36,650 nt of DNA from Elusimicrobiota bacterium (lineage in GTDB: Bacteria > Elusimicrobiota > Elusimicrobia > UBA1565 > UBA9628): contig JACRDN010000003.1 of NCBI GenBank assembly GCA_016218575.1, positions 1 to 36,650 of the forward strand. The letters are read 5' to 3'. A program made the position numbers and the translations under genes. Under the pieces are notes generated by a model. It saw only the letters and a program-made list of their open reading frames with translations. It searched no databases and had not been told where the DNA came from. Positions within the stretch are counted from its first letter, which is position 1. Every line of letters starts with the position of its first letter. Shown here one piece after another: positions 17,437-25,624 of this stretch.

Positions 17437-17820
17437 ATGCCCGGCGATAGCCAGCTCGTTTCGGAGCTGCGCGCGACTCTAGGAAAGCTCGAGGTCGCTC
17501 TCGGAGCCATCAACGACGCCATCGTCTGGGTCAATGAATCCGGTAAAATCCAGTGGGGCAACAAACCCTTCAACGCCCTGATCAAACGCGCAAGCCTGGA
17601 GGCTCTCGGAAAGGACCTTGTCAATCTCCTGCCCCTGCGCCGCGGGGGAAAAGCCGTGCCTCCCGATTCCCATCCGGCCCACCTGGCCTTGAAGTCGCCT
17701 TCGTCCGTGTCCCAAGATTTCGAGTTTCAACAAGACTCTGAGACCCTGTCCTTGGAAGTTTTCGCGGCCCAAGTCCGCCTTGAAGAGGGGGGGGGCGAGC
17801 GTGGTCTTGGTCCTGCATGA
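17437..17820 (+). CDS. PAS sensor part of a frameshifted histidine kinase
   Basis: The frame encodes a PAS-like domain (ALGAINDAIVWVNESGKIQWGN through LEVFAAQVRLEEGG) and then falls out of frame in a run of nine G at 17787-17795, ending in a short out-of-frame tail. Removing one G joins it exactly to the kinase frame, giving a 376-aa PAS-HisKA-HATPase protein over 17437-18568. As read, this is only the sensor half. It follows the PAS protein gene by 6 nt with a weak Shine-Dalgarno site. The causes could be phase variation, ribosomal or polymerase slippage, a fixed mutation or a base-calling error. Confidence 0.7.
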   Translation: MPGDSQLVSELRATLGKLEVALGAINDAIVWVNESGKIQWGNKPFNALIKRASLEALGKDLVNLLPLRRGGKAVPPDSHPAHLALKSPSSVSQDFEFQQDSETLSLEVFAAQVRLEEGGGERGLGPA

Positions 17821-18568
17821 CATCAGCCGGCGCAAAATGGCGGAGGAAACCCTGCGAAAGGCGAAGGCGGAAACCGAATCCGCCTACAAGGACCTGGAAG
17901 TTTTTAGCTATTCCGTAGCCCACGACCTCAGGGCTCCCGTGCGCAAAATCAACGGCTTCTGCCGGGCCCTGGTCGAGGATTGCGGCGGGGAAATAGGCCC
18001 GAAGGGACATGAATTCCTCGAGCGCCTATGCGCGGCAAGTCAGGACATGGGGCGGCTCATAGACAGCTTGCTCGAGCTTTCCGGCGTGACGCGAACGGAG
18101 CTCCGCCTCGAGCGGGTCGACCTCAGCGCATTGGTGGAATCCATCGCGGCCGGGCTCAGGAATGGCGAGCCCGGCCGGAAAGTCGAATTTGCCGTCGCCC
18201 CTAATCTCGCGGCCATGGCCGACGCGCACCTCCTGCGCAGCGTCCTGGAAAATCTCCTGCAAAACGCCTGGAAATTCACGTCCAAGCACGCTCGGGCGCG
18301 CATCGAGTTCGGCCTGACGCAGGCAGACGGCCAAGCCGCCTATTTCATCAGGGACGATGGGGCGGGCTTCGATCCCGCCTTCGCCGGCAAGTTGTTCACC
18401 CCCTTCCAGCGGCTGCACGGCTCGGCGGAATTTCCCGGAACCGGGATCGGGCTGGCCACCGCGCAGCGCATCATGCGCAAGCATGGCGGCCGCATTTGGA
18501 CGGAAGGCGCCGTAGAGAAGGGAGCGGTATTCTACTTCACCTTGCCCGGAGCAATCTATGGAAAATAA
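17780..18568 (+). CDS. Histidine kinase part of the frameshifted gene
   Basis: Downstream of the G run the frame reads VVLVLHDISRRKMAEE (the end of the PAS domain), then a HisKA with the phospho-accepting His in SVAHDLRAPVRKI, then an HATPase with LLQNAWKF, DDGAGFD and GTGIGLATA. It is the same phytochrome-like kinase class as the gene at 4692. The ATG at 17780 lies just before the G run and has no convincing ribosome site, so independent translation is doubtful. More likely this is the C-terminal two-thirds of one 376-aa protein. It overlaps the following response regulator gene by 11 nt. Confidence 0.75.
   Translation: MKRGGASVVLVLHDISRRKMAEETLRKAKAETESAYKDLEVFSYSVAHDLRAPVRKINGFCRALVEDCGGEIGPKGHEFLERLCAASQDMGRLIDSLLELSGVTRTELRLERVDLSALVESIAAGLRNGEPGRKVEFAVAPNLAAMADAHLLRSVLENLLQNAWKFTSKHARARIEFGLTQADGQAAYFIRDDGAGFDPAFAGKLFTPFQRLHGSAEFPGTGIGLATAQRIMRKHGGRIWTEGAVEKGAVFYFTLPGAIYGK
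17787..17795 (+). repeat. Nine-G homopolymer tract inside the kinase gene
   Basis: Nine consecutive G separate the sensor and kinase frames. Eight G would restore one continuous frame. Tracts of this length slip readily in replication and are the standard substrate of phase variation in several bacteria. They are also a common place for sequencing errors. Confidence 0.9.
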
Positions 18569-18983
18569 GATCATTCTCCTCGTCGAGGACGACCCAGACG
18601 ACGTGACCTTGATGCTGCGCGCCCTTAAGAGAAGCAACATCAAAAACGAAATCGTCGTGGCCCACGACGGGATCGAGGCCCTGGATTTACTCCGCGGCGC
18701 CTCCGTGATGCCCGCGGTAATACTCCTCGACCTCCATCTGCCCAAGATGGACGGCCTCGAGGTCTTGAGCCGCCTTCGGGGAGACAAGCGCACGAAACTC
18801 CTGCCCATCGTGATCCTTACCTCTTCCAAGGAGGAGCAAGACAGGCTCAATGGCTACAGCCTAGGCGCCAACAGCTACATCCGCAAGCCCGTTGATTTCA
18901 CGGAATTCGCCTCCGCCGTGGCCCAGCTCGGGCTGTATTGGCTGCTTCTCAACGAACCCCCGCCGCCCCATAAGGCGAAGTGA
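18558..18983 (+). CDS. Single-domain response regulator, Rcp1/CheY-like (141 aa)
   Basis: This is one receiver domain with acidic pocket EDDPDD, phospho-acceptor Asp58 in LLDLHLPKMDG, Thr/Ser in LTSSKEE and Lys in YIRKPVDF. The RPxxxKMDG-type loop and the length match Rcp1-like regulators that pair with phytochrome-class kinases, consistent with the kinase just upstream (11-nt overlap). It has no DNA-binding domain, so output is through protein contact. The order PAS protein-kinase-regulator on one strand makes a complete three-gene signalling operon. It is convergent with the FAD oxidoreductase gene, 10 bp between stops. Confidence 0.93.
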   Translation: MENKIILLVEDDPDDVTLMLRALKRSNIKNEIVVAHDGIEALDLLRGASVMPAVILLDLHLPKMDGLEVLSRLRGDKRTKLLPIVILTSSKEEQDRLNGYSLGANSYIRKPVDFTEFASAVAQLGLYWLLLNEPPPPHKAK

Positions 18984-18993
18984 TGGATTCCCG

Positions 18994-20121
18994 TTAAAAA
19001 CGGGATAGCCGGAAGCGGTGCATGTTGAGCTCGGGCCTAGCCGAGGTCATGAACTCCGCCATGGTCTTGCCGATCAGGGGCGCGAACTTGAAGCCGTGGC
19101 CCGAAAATCCGCAGGCCACGAAGGCGTTCGCGGCGCCCGGTAGGCGGTCCAGGATGAAATCGCCGTCCTTGGTGTTGTCGTAGTAGCAGACAGAGCCCTC
19201 GCTCTCCGTGAAGTCGGAAAGCTCCGGCATGAAGCGCTTGAGAAAGGCCCGGCATTTTCTTTCAAAGGCGGGTGTGATCTGGGCTCCGGCCTCGGGCTTG
19301 GCCGTCGGCCCCTTGCCGTGGTCCCCGATCTTCATGAAGCCATGGATATGCAGCGGGAACCCGTAGAAACCCTGGCTCAAGGCGGCGAACACGGGGAAGT
19401 GCTCGGGACGATAGCGGCCGCGATTGATGGGGGGCCTCAAGTAAAGCTGCTGCTGGCGAGTCACCTTGAGGGGTATCTTATAGGGCTTGAGGAGCTGGGG
19501 CGTCCAATAGCCGGCGGTGAATAGAAAGCTTTCAGCCTTCCATTGCTTGCCCTCCGAATCCTTGACGGCCAGGATTTTCCCCCGGGCGCGCACCAGACTC
19601 TCCGCCTTGGTCTGCGTGCGGACCCTCACCCCTTTCCTCTGCGCCAGTCCGCAGACCGCCGCGGTCGCGCGCGAGGCCCAAAGCATCCCGCCATCCTTGT
19701 GAAATATCCCGTACTTGATGGCGCGGGTGTTGAGCATGGGGTAATGGCGGCGGAGTTCGCCTTTCTCCATTCTAACCGCATGGACTTTCATTTCCTTGAG
19801 GACCCGGAAGCTGTCCTCCTCGTAGCCGCGCGCGGTCACGGCCAAATCCAGGACTCCGTTCTGCAGGAGGAGGGACTCATTGGCCTGGGCCCCCCACTCG
19901 AGCCAGAGGGGAAGGCTTTTCATGGCCATGGCCGTATAGAAAGCGTCCTTCCCGTAGCTCAAGCGGAAAACGCGCAGGTGGTCGCCCGATGCGGCCGCGG
20001 CGTTGGGGATGCCGCTTTGGTCGAGGAGGACGACGCTCTTGCCCCTAGAGGCCAGCCAATAGGCGGCACTCACGCCCATGATCCCACCGCCCACCACCAC
20101 CACGTCCGGTTTCTCGGCCAT
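18994..20121 (-). CDS. FAD-dependent amine oxidase/dehydrogenase, sarcosine oxidase-like (375 aa)
   Basis: An N-terminal dinucleotide-binding motif (VVVVGGGIMGVSAAY) and the DAO fold place it with monomeric sarcosine oxidase and N-methyltryptophan oxidase. SGDHLRVFRLSYG resembles the flavin-contact loop of that family. Cys312 in GSVCYYDNT aligns with the Cys that binds FAD covalently in sarcosine oxidase. The C-terminal CGFSGHGFKFAPLIG motif is also typical. It should oxidise a secondary amine or N-methyl amino acid with release of H2O2 or reduced carrier. The exact substrate cannot be read from sequence. It is cytosolic, and follows the NYN gene by 14 nt as the second gene of that operon. 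Confidence 0.88.
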   Translation of the reverse strand: MAEKPDVVVVGGGIMGVSAAYWLASRGKSVVLLDQSGIPNAAAASGDHLRVFRLSYGKDAFYTAMAMKSLPLWLEWGAQANESLLLQNGVLDLAVTARGYEEDSFRVLKEMKVHAVRMEKGELRRHYPMLNTRAIKYGIFHKDGGMLWASRATAAVCGLAQRKGVRVRTQTKAESLVRARGKILAVKDSEGKQWKAESFLFTAGYWTPQLLKPYKIPLKVTRQQQLYLRPPINRGRYRPEHFPVFAALSQGFYGFPLHIHGFMKIGDHGKGPTAKPEAGAQITPAFERKCRAFLKRFMPELSDFTESEGSVCYYDNTKDGDFILDRLPGAANAFVACGFSGHGFKFAPLIGKTMAEFMTSARPELNMHRFRLSRF

Positions 20122-20135
20122 GAACTCGCTAAATA

Positions 20136-20573
20136 CTACCTTAGAAAGCGGCTCTCAATCAAAGAGAGCACTCGCTCCACCGGGTCTCCGGGGAAAAACC
20201 GCGCCCAGCGCCCGCCTTCCTCTAGAACCCTGCGCCCTAGCTCCGAGTCTGCCGTGACCACGCAAACCCGTCCCTGGCCGAGGTACCGGCCTGCTCTCAC
20301 GCGATCGAGGATGACGTCATCGGCTTTAAGGCCCTCGGCGAAGCGGATCCTGAAATTGGCGGCTCGGGCCGAGGAGGCCAACGGCGCCCGGCAAGGGCCG
20401 TCGAAGAAAAGCTCCACCTCGACGCGCCCGGCCAATCCCTCGCAAAGCCGGGCCAAGGCCTCAGAAAGGTATCGGTTATCGGAGAGTTCCTGCTCCTCGA
20501 AGGCGGGGCCTGCGTAGCCGAAGCAGCCCCTCACGACGTTGGTCCCGTCGACACAGCAAAGGCGGACCAGCAT
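20136..20573 (-). CDS. NYN-domain protein, YacP-like putative RNase (145 aa)
   Basis: The protein matches the NYN_YacP family, a PIN-like nuclease fold. Acidic and Asn residues expected at the active site are visible: Asp9 and Asn12 in VDGTNVV, Asp in ELFFDGP, KADDVI, and TADSELG. In Bacillus the relative Rae1 (YacP) cleaves ribosome-bound mRNA, so a role in RNA turnover is reasonable but inferred. The ATG at 20573 follows a TATAAT box by 5 nt and has no Shine-Dalgarno site. It is divergent from the TPR-kinase gene (52 bp) and upstream of the FAD oxidase in the same operon. Confidence 0.82.
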   Translation of the reverse strand: MLVRLCCVDGTNVVRGCFGYAGPAFEEQELSDNRYLSEALARLCEGLAGRVEVELFFDGPCRAPLASSARAANFRIRFAEGLKADDVILDRVRAGRYLGQGRVCVVTADSELGRRVLEEGGRWARFFPGDPVERVLSLIESRFLR

Positions 20574-20578
20574 GGCCA

Positions 20579-20584
20579 ATTATA
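20579..20584 (-). promoter_or_regulatory. -10 box of the NYN-FAD oxidase operon
   Basis: A consensus TATAAT on the minus strand lies 5 nt before the ATG at 20573. No matching -35 box is seen. Confidence 0.5.
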
Positions 20585-20588
20585 CAAC

Positions 20589-20618
20589 TTGACAGCCTCC
20601 CCCTACGACCTCTAAACT
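20589..20618 (+). promoter_or_regulatory. Promoter of the TPR-kinase gene (TTGACA-18-TAAACT)
   Basis: A perfect -35 box at 20589-20594 and a -10-like TAAACT at 20613-20618 are 18 bp apart. The ATG at 20626 is 7 nt beyond the -10, predicting a leaderless RNA. Confidence 0.6.
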
Positions 20619-20625
20619 CTCCCAA

Positions 20626-22884
20626 ATGCGTGGCTTCGTGCTGGCCCTCGCCTGTCTCCTCTTGGCCTCCTCCCCGGCGGCCGCGGCCGCCCGGAGCGAC
20701 GGGCCGCCGGCCCATATACTGAGGCAAGCCTACGATTCCATAAAGGAAGACCCTCCGTTTCCGGGGCAGCAGCCCCTCCTCCAGGCCATGGAAGCTCTCC
20801 TGCGCAAAACCCGCGACGCATCCGCCGAACGAAGGCAGGCCGTGGTTCGGGAAGGCCTCGACGAGATCAACGCCGCGGCCTCGAGCCTCGAGCTCTTCTC
20901 GGCGCCGCCGGCCGCCAGGCGCAAGGCCTGCGCGAGGCTTGCCTGGCTCAACAACAGCGCGGGACATTGGGAACAGGCCCTGCGCCTTTCCGATCTCATC
21001 CTGCTGGATCAGCCCCAGGATCCCGACGCTCTCTTGAGCCGCGCCACCGCCCGCTTCGGCCTCAAGGATTACCAAGGCTCCCTCGCCGACGCCGAGGCCG
21101 CCCTGCGGGCCGATCCAGGCAATCCCCTGGCGCACCGGGCCAAGGCCATGGCCGCCTACGGCTTGGGAAACGAGGACGTCGCCTTGGCGCAAGCCAAAAT
21201 GGCATTGGCCCTCGACCCAGACGACGCCACCGCCTCGGCCCTGGCCAAGCTCTCCGAAAACAAGGTGCGCGCTGTGAGCCTCGAACTCTACCGATCCGAT
21301 CTTCCCGCGCAAATCCGGAGGCAGTACCACAACACTTCCGAGCAGATAAGCCAAGTCGAGGAGAATATCCGCTACCCCAGCGGCATCCCCGGGCCTCCTT
21401 CAGCGGCGCGACTTCTGCAAAAGGCGGCGGACAAGATCGCCCTCAAGGACTATCCGGGAGCCGTCGAGGAGGCCGCCCGCGCCCTGGCATCGGATCCCGG
21501 CAGCTTCCTCGGCCATTACTATAGGGCCGCGGCCTACAACCTCCTGGGAGAATACGAGAAGGCCGTCCAGGACGCCACCAGGGCCCTGGTCTTAAGACCG
21601 AGCGACACCGCGGCCCGCGACGCCAGGGCCTGGGCCTTCAACCGGCTGGGGCGCCCCAACGACGCCATCGCGGACTCCTTCCACTCGCTAGAGATCAATC
21701 CCAAAAATCCCTACGCTTTCGCCAACCTGGGGGCTTCCCACGAGCTCCAGGGGGACCTCACCTCCATGCTGAGCGAGCTCAAGGAGGCCGCCCTCTTGAG
21801 CCCCCTTTTTGAGGCCGCTTACCGCGACGCGGCGGCCCGCCACGGGCTCGAGCCGGAGCCCCTGCCTTCCAGCCACTATCAAGGGGCCTCCCCCATCTGG
21901 GCTCAAAGGAAGCAGGCGCGGCGCAATGCCTTCCTGGCCTTGGCCTTGAGCGCGGCCCTTGGGGGGTCCTTGATCGCCTTGGGATTGCTGCGCCCCGGAA
22001 AGCCGCCCCGGCGATCCCACCGGGACGGCGGAGGCGACGGCTTGGCTGAAATCCCCACGGCGGCCAGCGTCCGCGAAAAATACGAGATCGGGAAAACCAT
22101 CGGCATGGGCGGCATGGGCGTCATCTTCGAGGGCTTCGACCGCTCCCTGCAAAGGAAGGTCGCCATCAAGATGATCCGCGAGGAGCTCAAGGTCGAGGCC
22201 GAGGCCAGGGCGCGCCTCCTCGAGGAAGCGCGGACCGTGGCCTGCCTTCATCATCCCCACATCATAGACATTTACTCCATCATCGAGGACGACACCGGCC
22301 TGTACCTGGTCTTCGAGCTGGTCGACGGCGAGCCCTTGGACCACCTCCTGCGCGAAAAGAAACGGCTGTCTCTGGCCGAGAGCAAGCGCCTGCTCAGGCA
22401 GGTCTGCGAGGCCCTCGACTTCGCGCACGAGCGCCAGATCATCCACCGGGATCTAAAGCCCTCCAATATCATGGTGACTCCAGAGGGCGTGGCCAAGATC
22501 ATGGACTTCGGGATCTCCTGCCACGGCATCGGGCGTCAGGACCTGAGCCTGCGCGAGACCGCGGCCGGAACCCCGGAATACATGTCCCCCGAGCAGAGCT
22601 ACGGCCGGGTCCTGCCAGAGTCGGACATCTTCTCTTTGGGGGTCTGCCTATACGAAATGCTCACCGGCCTGAGGCCTTACCCCGGCTCGGCCGGCGCCGC
22701 GATCAAGGCCTCTCGGGACTACCACAAAGCCTCCCAGATCGCGCCCAACATCCCGGCCGCGGCCGATGAGCTCATTGCCTGGGCCCTGCACCCGAATCCC
22801 GACAAGAGGATCCACACGGCGGGACGGTTTTGGAAGCTCCTCGAGGCCATCGAGGAGCCGGCCTTGCCGACTTTAGGCCGATAA
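20626..22884 (+). CDS. Extracytoplasmic TPR receptor with C-terminal Ser/Thr protein kinase (752 aa)
   Basis: A signal sequence (residues 1-21) is followed by TPR-type helical repeats (about 90-205 and 255-410), one membrane span (about 435-455, AFLALALSAALGGSLIALGLL region) and a Hanks-type kinase domain (about 485-745). Kinase motifs are intact: GMGGMG loop, Lys515 in VAIKMI, Glu in the C helix, HRDLKPSN with Asp609, DFG at 627-629, GTPEYMSPEQ. The predicted layout is TPR outside and kinase inside, so it could sense a periplasmic protein or peptide and phosphorylate cytosolic targets. This is the reverse of PknB-type kinases, where the kinase is N-terminal. The promoter is 7 nt from the ATG. 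The 3' end overlaps the EVE gene by 12 bp. Confidence 0.93.
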   Translation: MRGFVLALACLLLASSPAAAAARSDGPPAHILRQAYDSIKEDPPFPGQQPLLQAMEALLRKTRDASAERRQAVVREGLDEINAAASSLELFSAPPAARRKACARLAWLNNSAGHWEQALRLSDLILLDQPQDPDALLSRATARFGLKDYQGSLADAEAALRADPGNPLAHRAKAMAAYGLGNEDVALAQAKMALALDPDDATASALAKLSENKVRAVSLELYRSDLPAQIRRQYHNTSEQISQVEENIRYPSGIPGPPSAARLLQKAADKIALKDYPGAVEEAARALASDPGSFLGHYYRAAAYNLLGEYEKAVQDATRALVLRPSDTAARDARAWAFNRLGRPNDAIADSFHSLEINPKNPYAFANLGASHELQGDLTSMLSELKEAALLSPLFEAAYRDAAARHGLEPEPLPSSHYQGASPIWAQRKQARRNAFLALALSAALGGSLIALGLLRPGKPPRRSHRDGGGDGLAEIPTAASVREKYEIGKTIGMGGMGVIFEGFDRSLQRKVAIKMIREELKVEAEARARLLEEARTVACLHHPHIIDIYSIIEDDTGLYLVFELVDGEPLDHLLREKKRLSLAESKRLLRQVCEALDFAHERQIIHRDLKPSNIMVTPEGVAKIMDFGISCHGIGRQDLSLRETAAGTPEYMSPEQSYGRVLPESDIFSLGVCLYEMLTGLRPYPGSAGAAIKASRDYHKASQIAPNIPAAADELIAWALHPNPDKRIHTAGRFWKLLEAIEEPALPTLGR

Positions 22885-23328
22885 TTTAAGAATCGCGTCC
22901 CATTGAGCCCGGGTGACGGGCTGGACCGAGAGGCGGCTGCGGCTGAAGAGAGGCATGCCCCTCAACAAGGGAATGCCTCGGAGCTCTTCGAGAGATAGGA
23001 ATCTTTTAAAGACCTTCACGAAACGAACGTCCACCTGGTACCAGATAGGGCGCTCAGGCGAGGCCTTGGGATCAAAATGAGCGCCCCTAGGAACGAATTG
23101 GCTCGGATCCGGGTAAGCCTCCCGGACCACCTCGGCCAGGCCGGCGATCCCGGAAGGGTCGGCGTTGGAATGATAGAAGAAGACGCCGTCTCCCGGCCTC
23201 ATCTGCCTCATGTAATTGCGGGCCTGGTAATTGCGCACCCCGTCCCAGCCGCTAGTCCGGCCCGGCGCCCGGCGCAAGCCCTCTATCGAAAAAACCGCCG
23301 GCTCGGACTTCATGAGCCAGTAATTCAC
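22873..23328 (-). CDS. EVE-domain protein (151 aa)
   Basis: The EVE (PUA-like) fold signature is clear: NYWLMKSEP at the start, GWDGVRNYQARNYMR, GDGVFFYHSN and GIAGLAEV, WYQVDVRFV. EVE domains are thought to read modified bases in nucleic acids; the target here is unknown. The start is the GTG at 23328, since the family begins at NYWLMKSEP. It overlaps the hemL stop in a GTGA arrangement, so translation is probably coupled. It is third in a hemB-hemL-EVE operon and convergent with the TPR-kinase gene. Confidence 0.9.
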   Translation of the reverse strand: MNYWLMKSEPAVFSIEGLRRAPGRTSGWDGVRNYQARNYMRQMRPGDGVFFYHSNADPSGIAGLAEVVREAYPDPSQFVPRGAHFDPKASPERPIWYQVDVRFVKVFKRFLSLEELRGIPLLRGMPLFSRSRLSVQPVTRAQWDAILKLSA

Positions 23329-24602
23329 GCGAAGGCCTTGCCGGCCGCCGCGATGGTGGCATCCAAGTCCTCCGCCGTGTGGGCGTAGGAGACGAAGGCC
23401 GCCTCGAATTGAGCCGGAGGCAGGTAGACGCCTTGGCCCAGCATCTTGTGGAAAAAGCGCGCGTAAGCCTTGGCGTCGGCGCGCTTGGCGGTCTCGTAGT
23501 CGTGGATGGGGGAGGCGCAGAAGAATAGCGTGAACATGGACCCCGCGGAATGGATGCGCAGGGGGACCCCGGCTTTGTCGGCTTGCCTTGCGATTCCTTG
23601 GGCGAGGTACTCCGTGAGCTGGGCTAAGCGCTCGTAGGGCTTCTCCTCCTCGAGAATTCGAAGGCACTCCAGGCCCGCCGCCACCGCCACGGGATTTCCG
23701 GAGAGAGTGCCCGCTTGGTAGACCGGGCCCAAGGGAGCCACGAGCTCCATGATATCCCGGCGGCCGCCGTAAGCCGCCAGCGGCATTCCCCCTCCCACGA
23801 TTTTCCCGAGGCAGGTGAGGTCCGGCTTGATCTTCAGCAAGGTCTGGGCTCCGCCCCAGCAGAGGCGAAAGCCGGTGATCACCTCGTCGAAGATGAGAAC
23901 GGACTTGGCCCGGCTCGTGATCCGGCGCAGGCCCTGGAGGAAGCCATCCCTGGGGCTCACCACTCCCATATTGCCCACGACGGGCTCCACGATCACGGCC
24001 GCGATGCGCTCTCCCCAGCGGGCAAAGGCGCCTTCGACCGCCTTCAAATCGTTGTAAGGCAGCGTGATCGTGGTCTTGGCCCAAGACTCCGGCACTCCGG
24101 CCGAATCGGGCGCGCCCAAGGTCATGGCCCCGGAACCCGCCTGGACCAAGAGACTGTCCACGTGCCCGTGGTAGCAGCCGGAAAATTTCACCGCCAGATC
24201 CCGGCCGGCGCGGGCGCGGGCCGCGCGCAAGGCGCTCATCACGGCCTCGGTGCCCGAGCTCGTCAGCCGGACCAGCTCCATCGAGGGGAAAGCCTCCTGG
24301 ATTTTCTCGGCCAGCAGAACCTCCCCCTCGGTCGGAGCCCCGAAAGTCGAGCCCATCGCCGCCGAGGCCTTGACGGCCTCGACGATCTCGGTCCTGGCGT
24401 GGCCCAGGATGAGGGGACCCCAGGACAAGCAGTAGTCTATGTAGCGGCGCTCGTCCGCGTCGAAGAGGTAGGCGCCGGAACCCCTGCGCATGAAGCGCGG
24501 GCATCCCCCGACGGCCCTGAAGGCCCGGACCGGGGAATTGACGCCTCCGGCCAAGACCTTTTGCGCCCGGGCGAACAGTTTTTCGGAGGCTAGGCCAGCC
24601 AA
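23325..24602 (-). CDS. hemL: Glutamate-1-semialdehyde 2,1-aminomutase (425 aa)
   Basis: This PLP enzyme makes 5-aminolevulinate in the C5 haem pathway. Visible motifs are [60 protein letters not shown] and PLP-binding Lys267 in [10 protein letters not shown]. The start is a TTG at 24602, which has GGAGG 7 nt upstream and gives the usual family length of about 427 aa. No ATG fits. The start overlaps the hemB stop by 13 bp and the stop overlaps the EVE start, so the three genes look translationally coupled. Its product feeds HemB directly. hemA (glutamyl-tRNA reductase) is not in the window. Confidence 0.96.
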   Translation of the reverse strand: MAGLASEKLFARAQKVLAGGVNSPVRAFRAVGGCPRFMRRGSGAYLFDADERRYIDYCLSWGPLILGHARTEIVEAVKASAAMGSTFGAPTEGEVLLAEKIQEAFPSMELVRLTSSGTEAVMSALRAARARAGRDLAVKFSGCYHGHVDSLLVQAGSGAMTLGAPDSAGVPESWAKTTITLPYNDLKAVEGAFARWGERIAAVIVEPVVGNMGVVSPRDGFLQGLRRITSRAKSVLIFDEVITGFRLCWGGAQTLLKIKPDLTCLGKIVGGGMPLAAYGGRRDIMELVAPLGPVYQAGTLSGNPVAVAAGLECLRILEEEKPYERLAQLTEYLAQGIARQADKAGVPLRIHSAGSMFTLFFCASPIHDYETAKRADAKAYARFFHKMLGQGVYLPPAQFEAAFVSYAHTAEDLDATIAAAGKAFA

Positions 24603-25561
24603 CGGGCCGCCTCCAGGGCGTAATAGGTGAGGATGAAATCGGCCCCGGCGCGCTTGATGCCGAGAAGGGACTCCAAGGCCGTTCTTTTCTCGTCGATCCA
24701 GCCGTTTTGGGCCGCGGCCTTGATCATGGCGAACTCGCCCGAGACGCTGTAGGCCGCCGTGGGCAGGCCGAACTTGTCTCGCACGGCCCTGAGCACGTCC
24801 AGGTAGGCAAGGGCGGGCTTCACCATGAGCATGTCGGCCCCCTCCTCCACGTCGAGGGCCACCTCGCGCAGGGCCTCTCGGATGTTGCCGGGGTCCATCT
24901 GGTAGGAGGCCCGGTCGCCGAAGCCGGGCGGAGACTCGGCCGCCTCTCGGAAGGGCCCGTAGAAAGCGCTGGCGTATTTGGCGGCGTAAGCCAGGATCGG
25001 CGTCATGGAAAGCCCCCCCCCGTCCAAGGCCTTCCGGATGGCGGCCACCTGCCCATCCATCATCCCGCTCGGCGCGATCACGTCGGCCCCGGCCCGGGCC
25101 TGGGACACCGCGGTCTTGGCGGCCAATTCCAAGGTGGGGTCGTTCAAGATCGCGCCGTCTTTGACCACGCCGCAATGCCCGTGATCCATGTACTCGCAGA
25201 AGCAGAGATCCGCCATCAAGATCAGGCCGGGGTAGCGCTCCTTGGCGGCGGAGAGCGCCCTCTGGGTGATCCCGTCCTCGGCGTAGGCGCCGGAGGCTCT
25301 GGCGTCTTTTTTGTCGGGGATGCCGAACAAAATCACCGCTGGGATCCCGGCGGAAACCACGGGCCCCAGGGCTTTGACCAGCTCGTCCACCGAATATTGG
25401 AAATGCCCAGGCATGGACTTGATCGGCCGGCGCTCCCCCTTGCCGGGGCGAACGAAGAAGGGCATGACGAAATCGCGGGGCGAAAGAGCCGTCTCGCGCG
25501 TGAGAAGCCTCATGGCGGGACTGCGGCGCAAGCGCCTGAGCCGAGTCGCTGGAAAAGCCAC
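24590..25561 (-). CDS. hemB: Delta-aminolevulinic acid dehydratase / porphobilinogen synthase (323 aa)
   Basis: The enzyme condenses two 5-aminolevulinate molecules into porphobilinogen. The catalytic lysines are Lys195 (AYAAKYAS) and Lys248 (MVKPALAY). The triple-Cys zinc site is present at Cys120, Cys122 and Cys130 ([14 protein letters not shown]), marking the zinc-dependent rather than Mg-only type. The start is the GTG at 25561, because the conserved [12 protein letters not shown] segment lies upstream of the first ATG (25513) and a TAAAAT box is 5 nt before the GTG. It is the first gene of the hemB-hemL-EVE operon. Confidence 0.96.
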   Translation of the reverse strand: MAFPATRLRRLRRSPAMRLLTRETALSPRDFVMPFFVRPGKGERRPIKSMPGHFQYSVDELVKALGPVVSAGIPAVILFGIPDKKDARASGAYAEDGITQRALSAAKERYPGLILMADLCFCEYMDHGHCGVVKDGAILNDPTLELAAKTAVSQARAGADVIAPSGMMDGQVAAIRKALDGGGLSMTPILAYAAKYASAFYGPFREAAESPPGFGDRASYQMDPGNIREALREVALDVEEGADMLMVKPALAYLDVLRAVRDKFGLPTAAYSVSGEFAMIKAAAQNGWIDEKRTALESLLGIKRAGADFILTYYALEAARWLA

Positions 25562-25566
25562 GCCCT

Positions 25567-25572
25567 ATTTTA
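25567..25572 (-). promoter_or_regulatory. -10 box of the hemB operon
   Basis: TAAAAT on the minus strand sits 5 nt before the hemB GTG start. It supports that start and predicts a leaderless GUG-initiated message. Confidence 0.45.
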
Positions 25573-25612
25573 TCAAAGAAAAAACCCCGCGGGCCGGGAA
25601 TCCGCTTTTATA

Positions 25613-25618
25613 TATAAT
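25613..25618 (+). promoter_or_regulatory. -10 box of the IMPDH-family gene
   Basis: TATAAT within an AT-rich stretch lies 6 nt before the ATG at 25625. The gap to hemB is 63 bp and holds both divergent -10 boxes. Confidence 0.5.
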
Positions 25619-25624
25619 GGGGGC

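Noticed and set aside
18989-19005. Small hairpin between the response regulator and FAD oxidase genes
   Set aside because: Only 7 bp and partly within the last codons of the FAD oxidase gene; too weak to call a terminator.
19543-20517. Plus-strand frame opposite the FAD oxidase and NYN genes
   Set aside because: Antisense of two supported genes with no domain of its own.
23329-24504. In-frame extension of the EVE gene upstream
   Set aside because: It is a shadow of hemL; EVE proteins begin at NYWLMKSEP.
24603-25175. In-frame extension of hemL upstream
   Set aside because: It overlaps hemB in another frame; the TTG at 24602 with GGAGG gives the normal HemL length.
24707-25624. In-frame extension of the IMPDH gene upstream to 24707
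   Set aside because: It crosses hemB in antisense and has no similarity; the IMPDH family begins at the ATG at 25625, which has its own -10 box.
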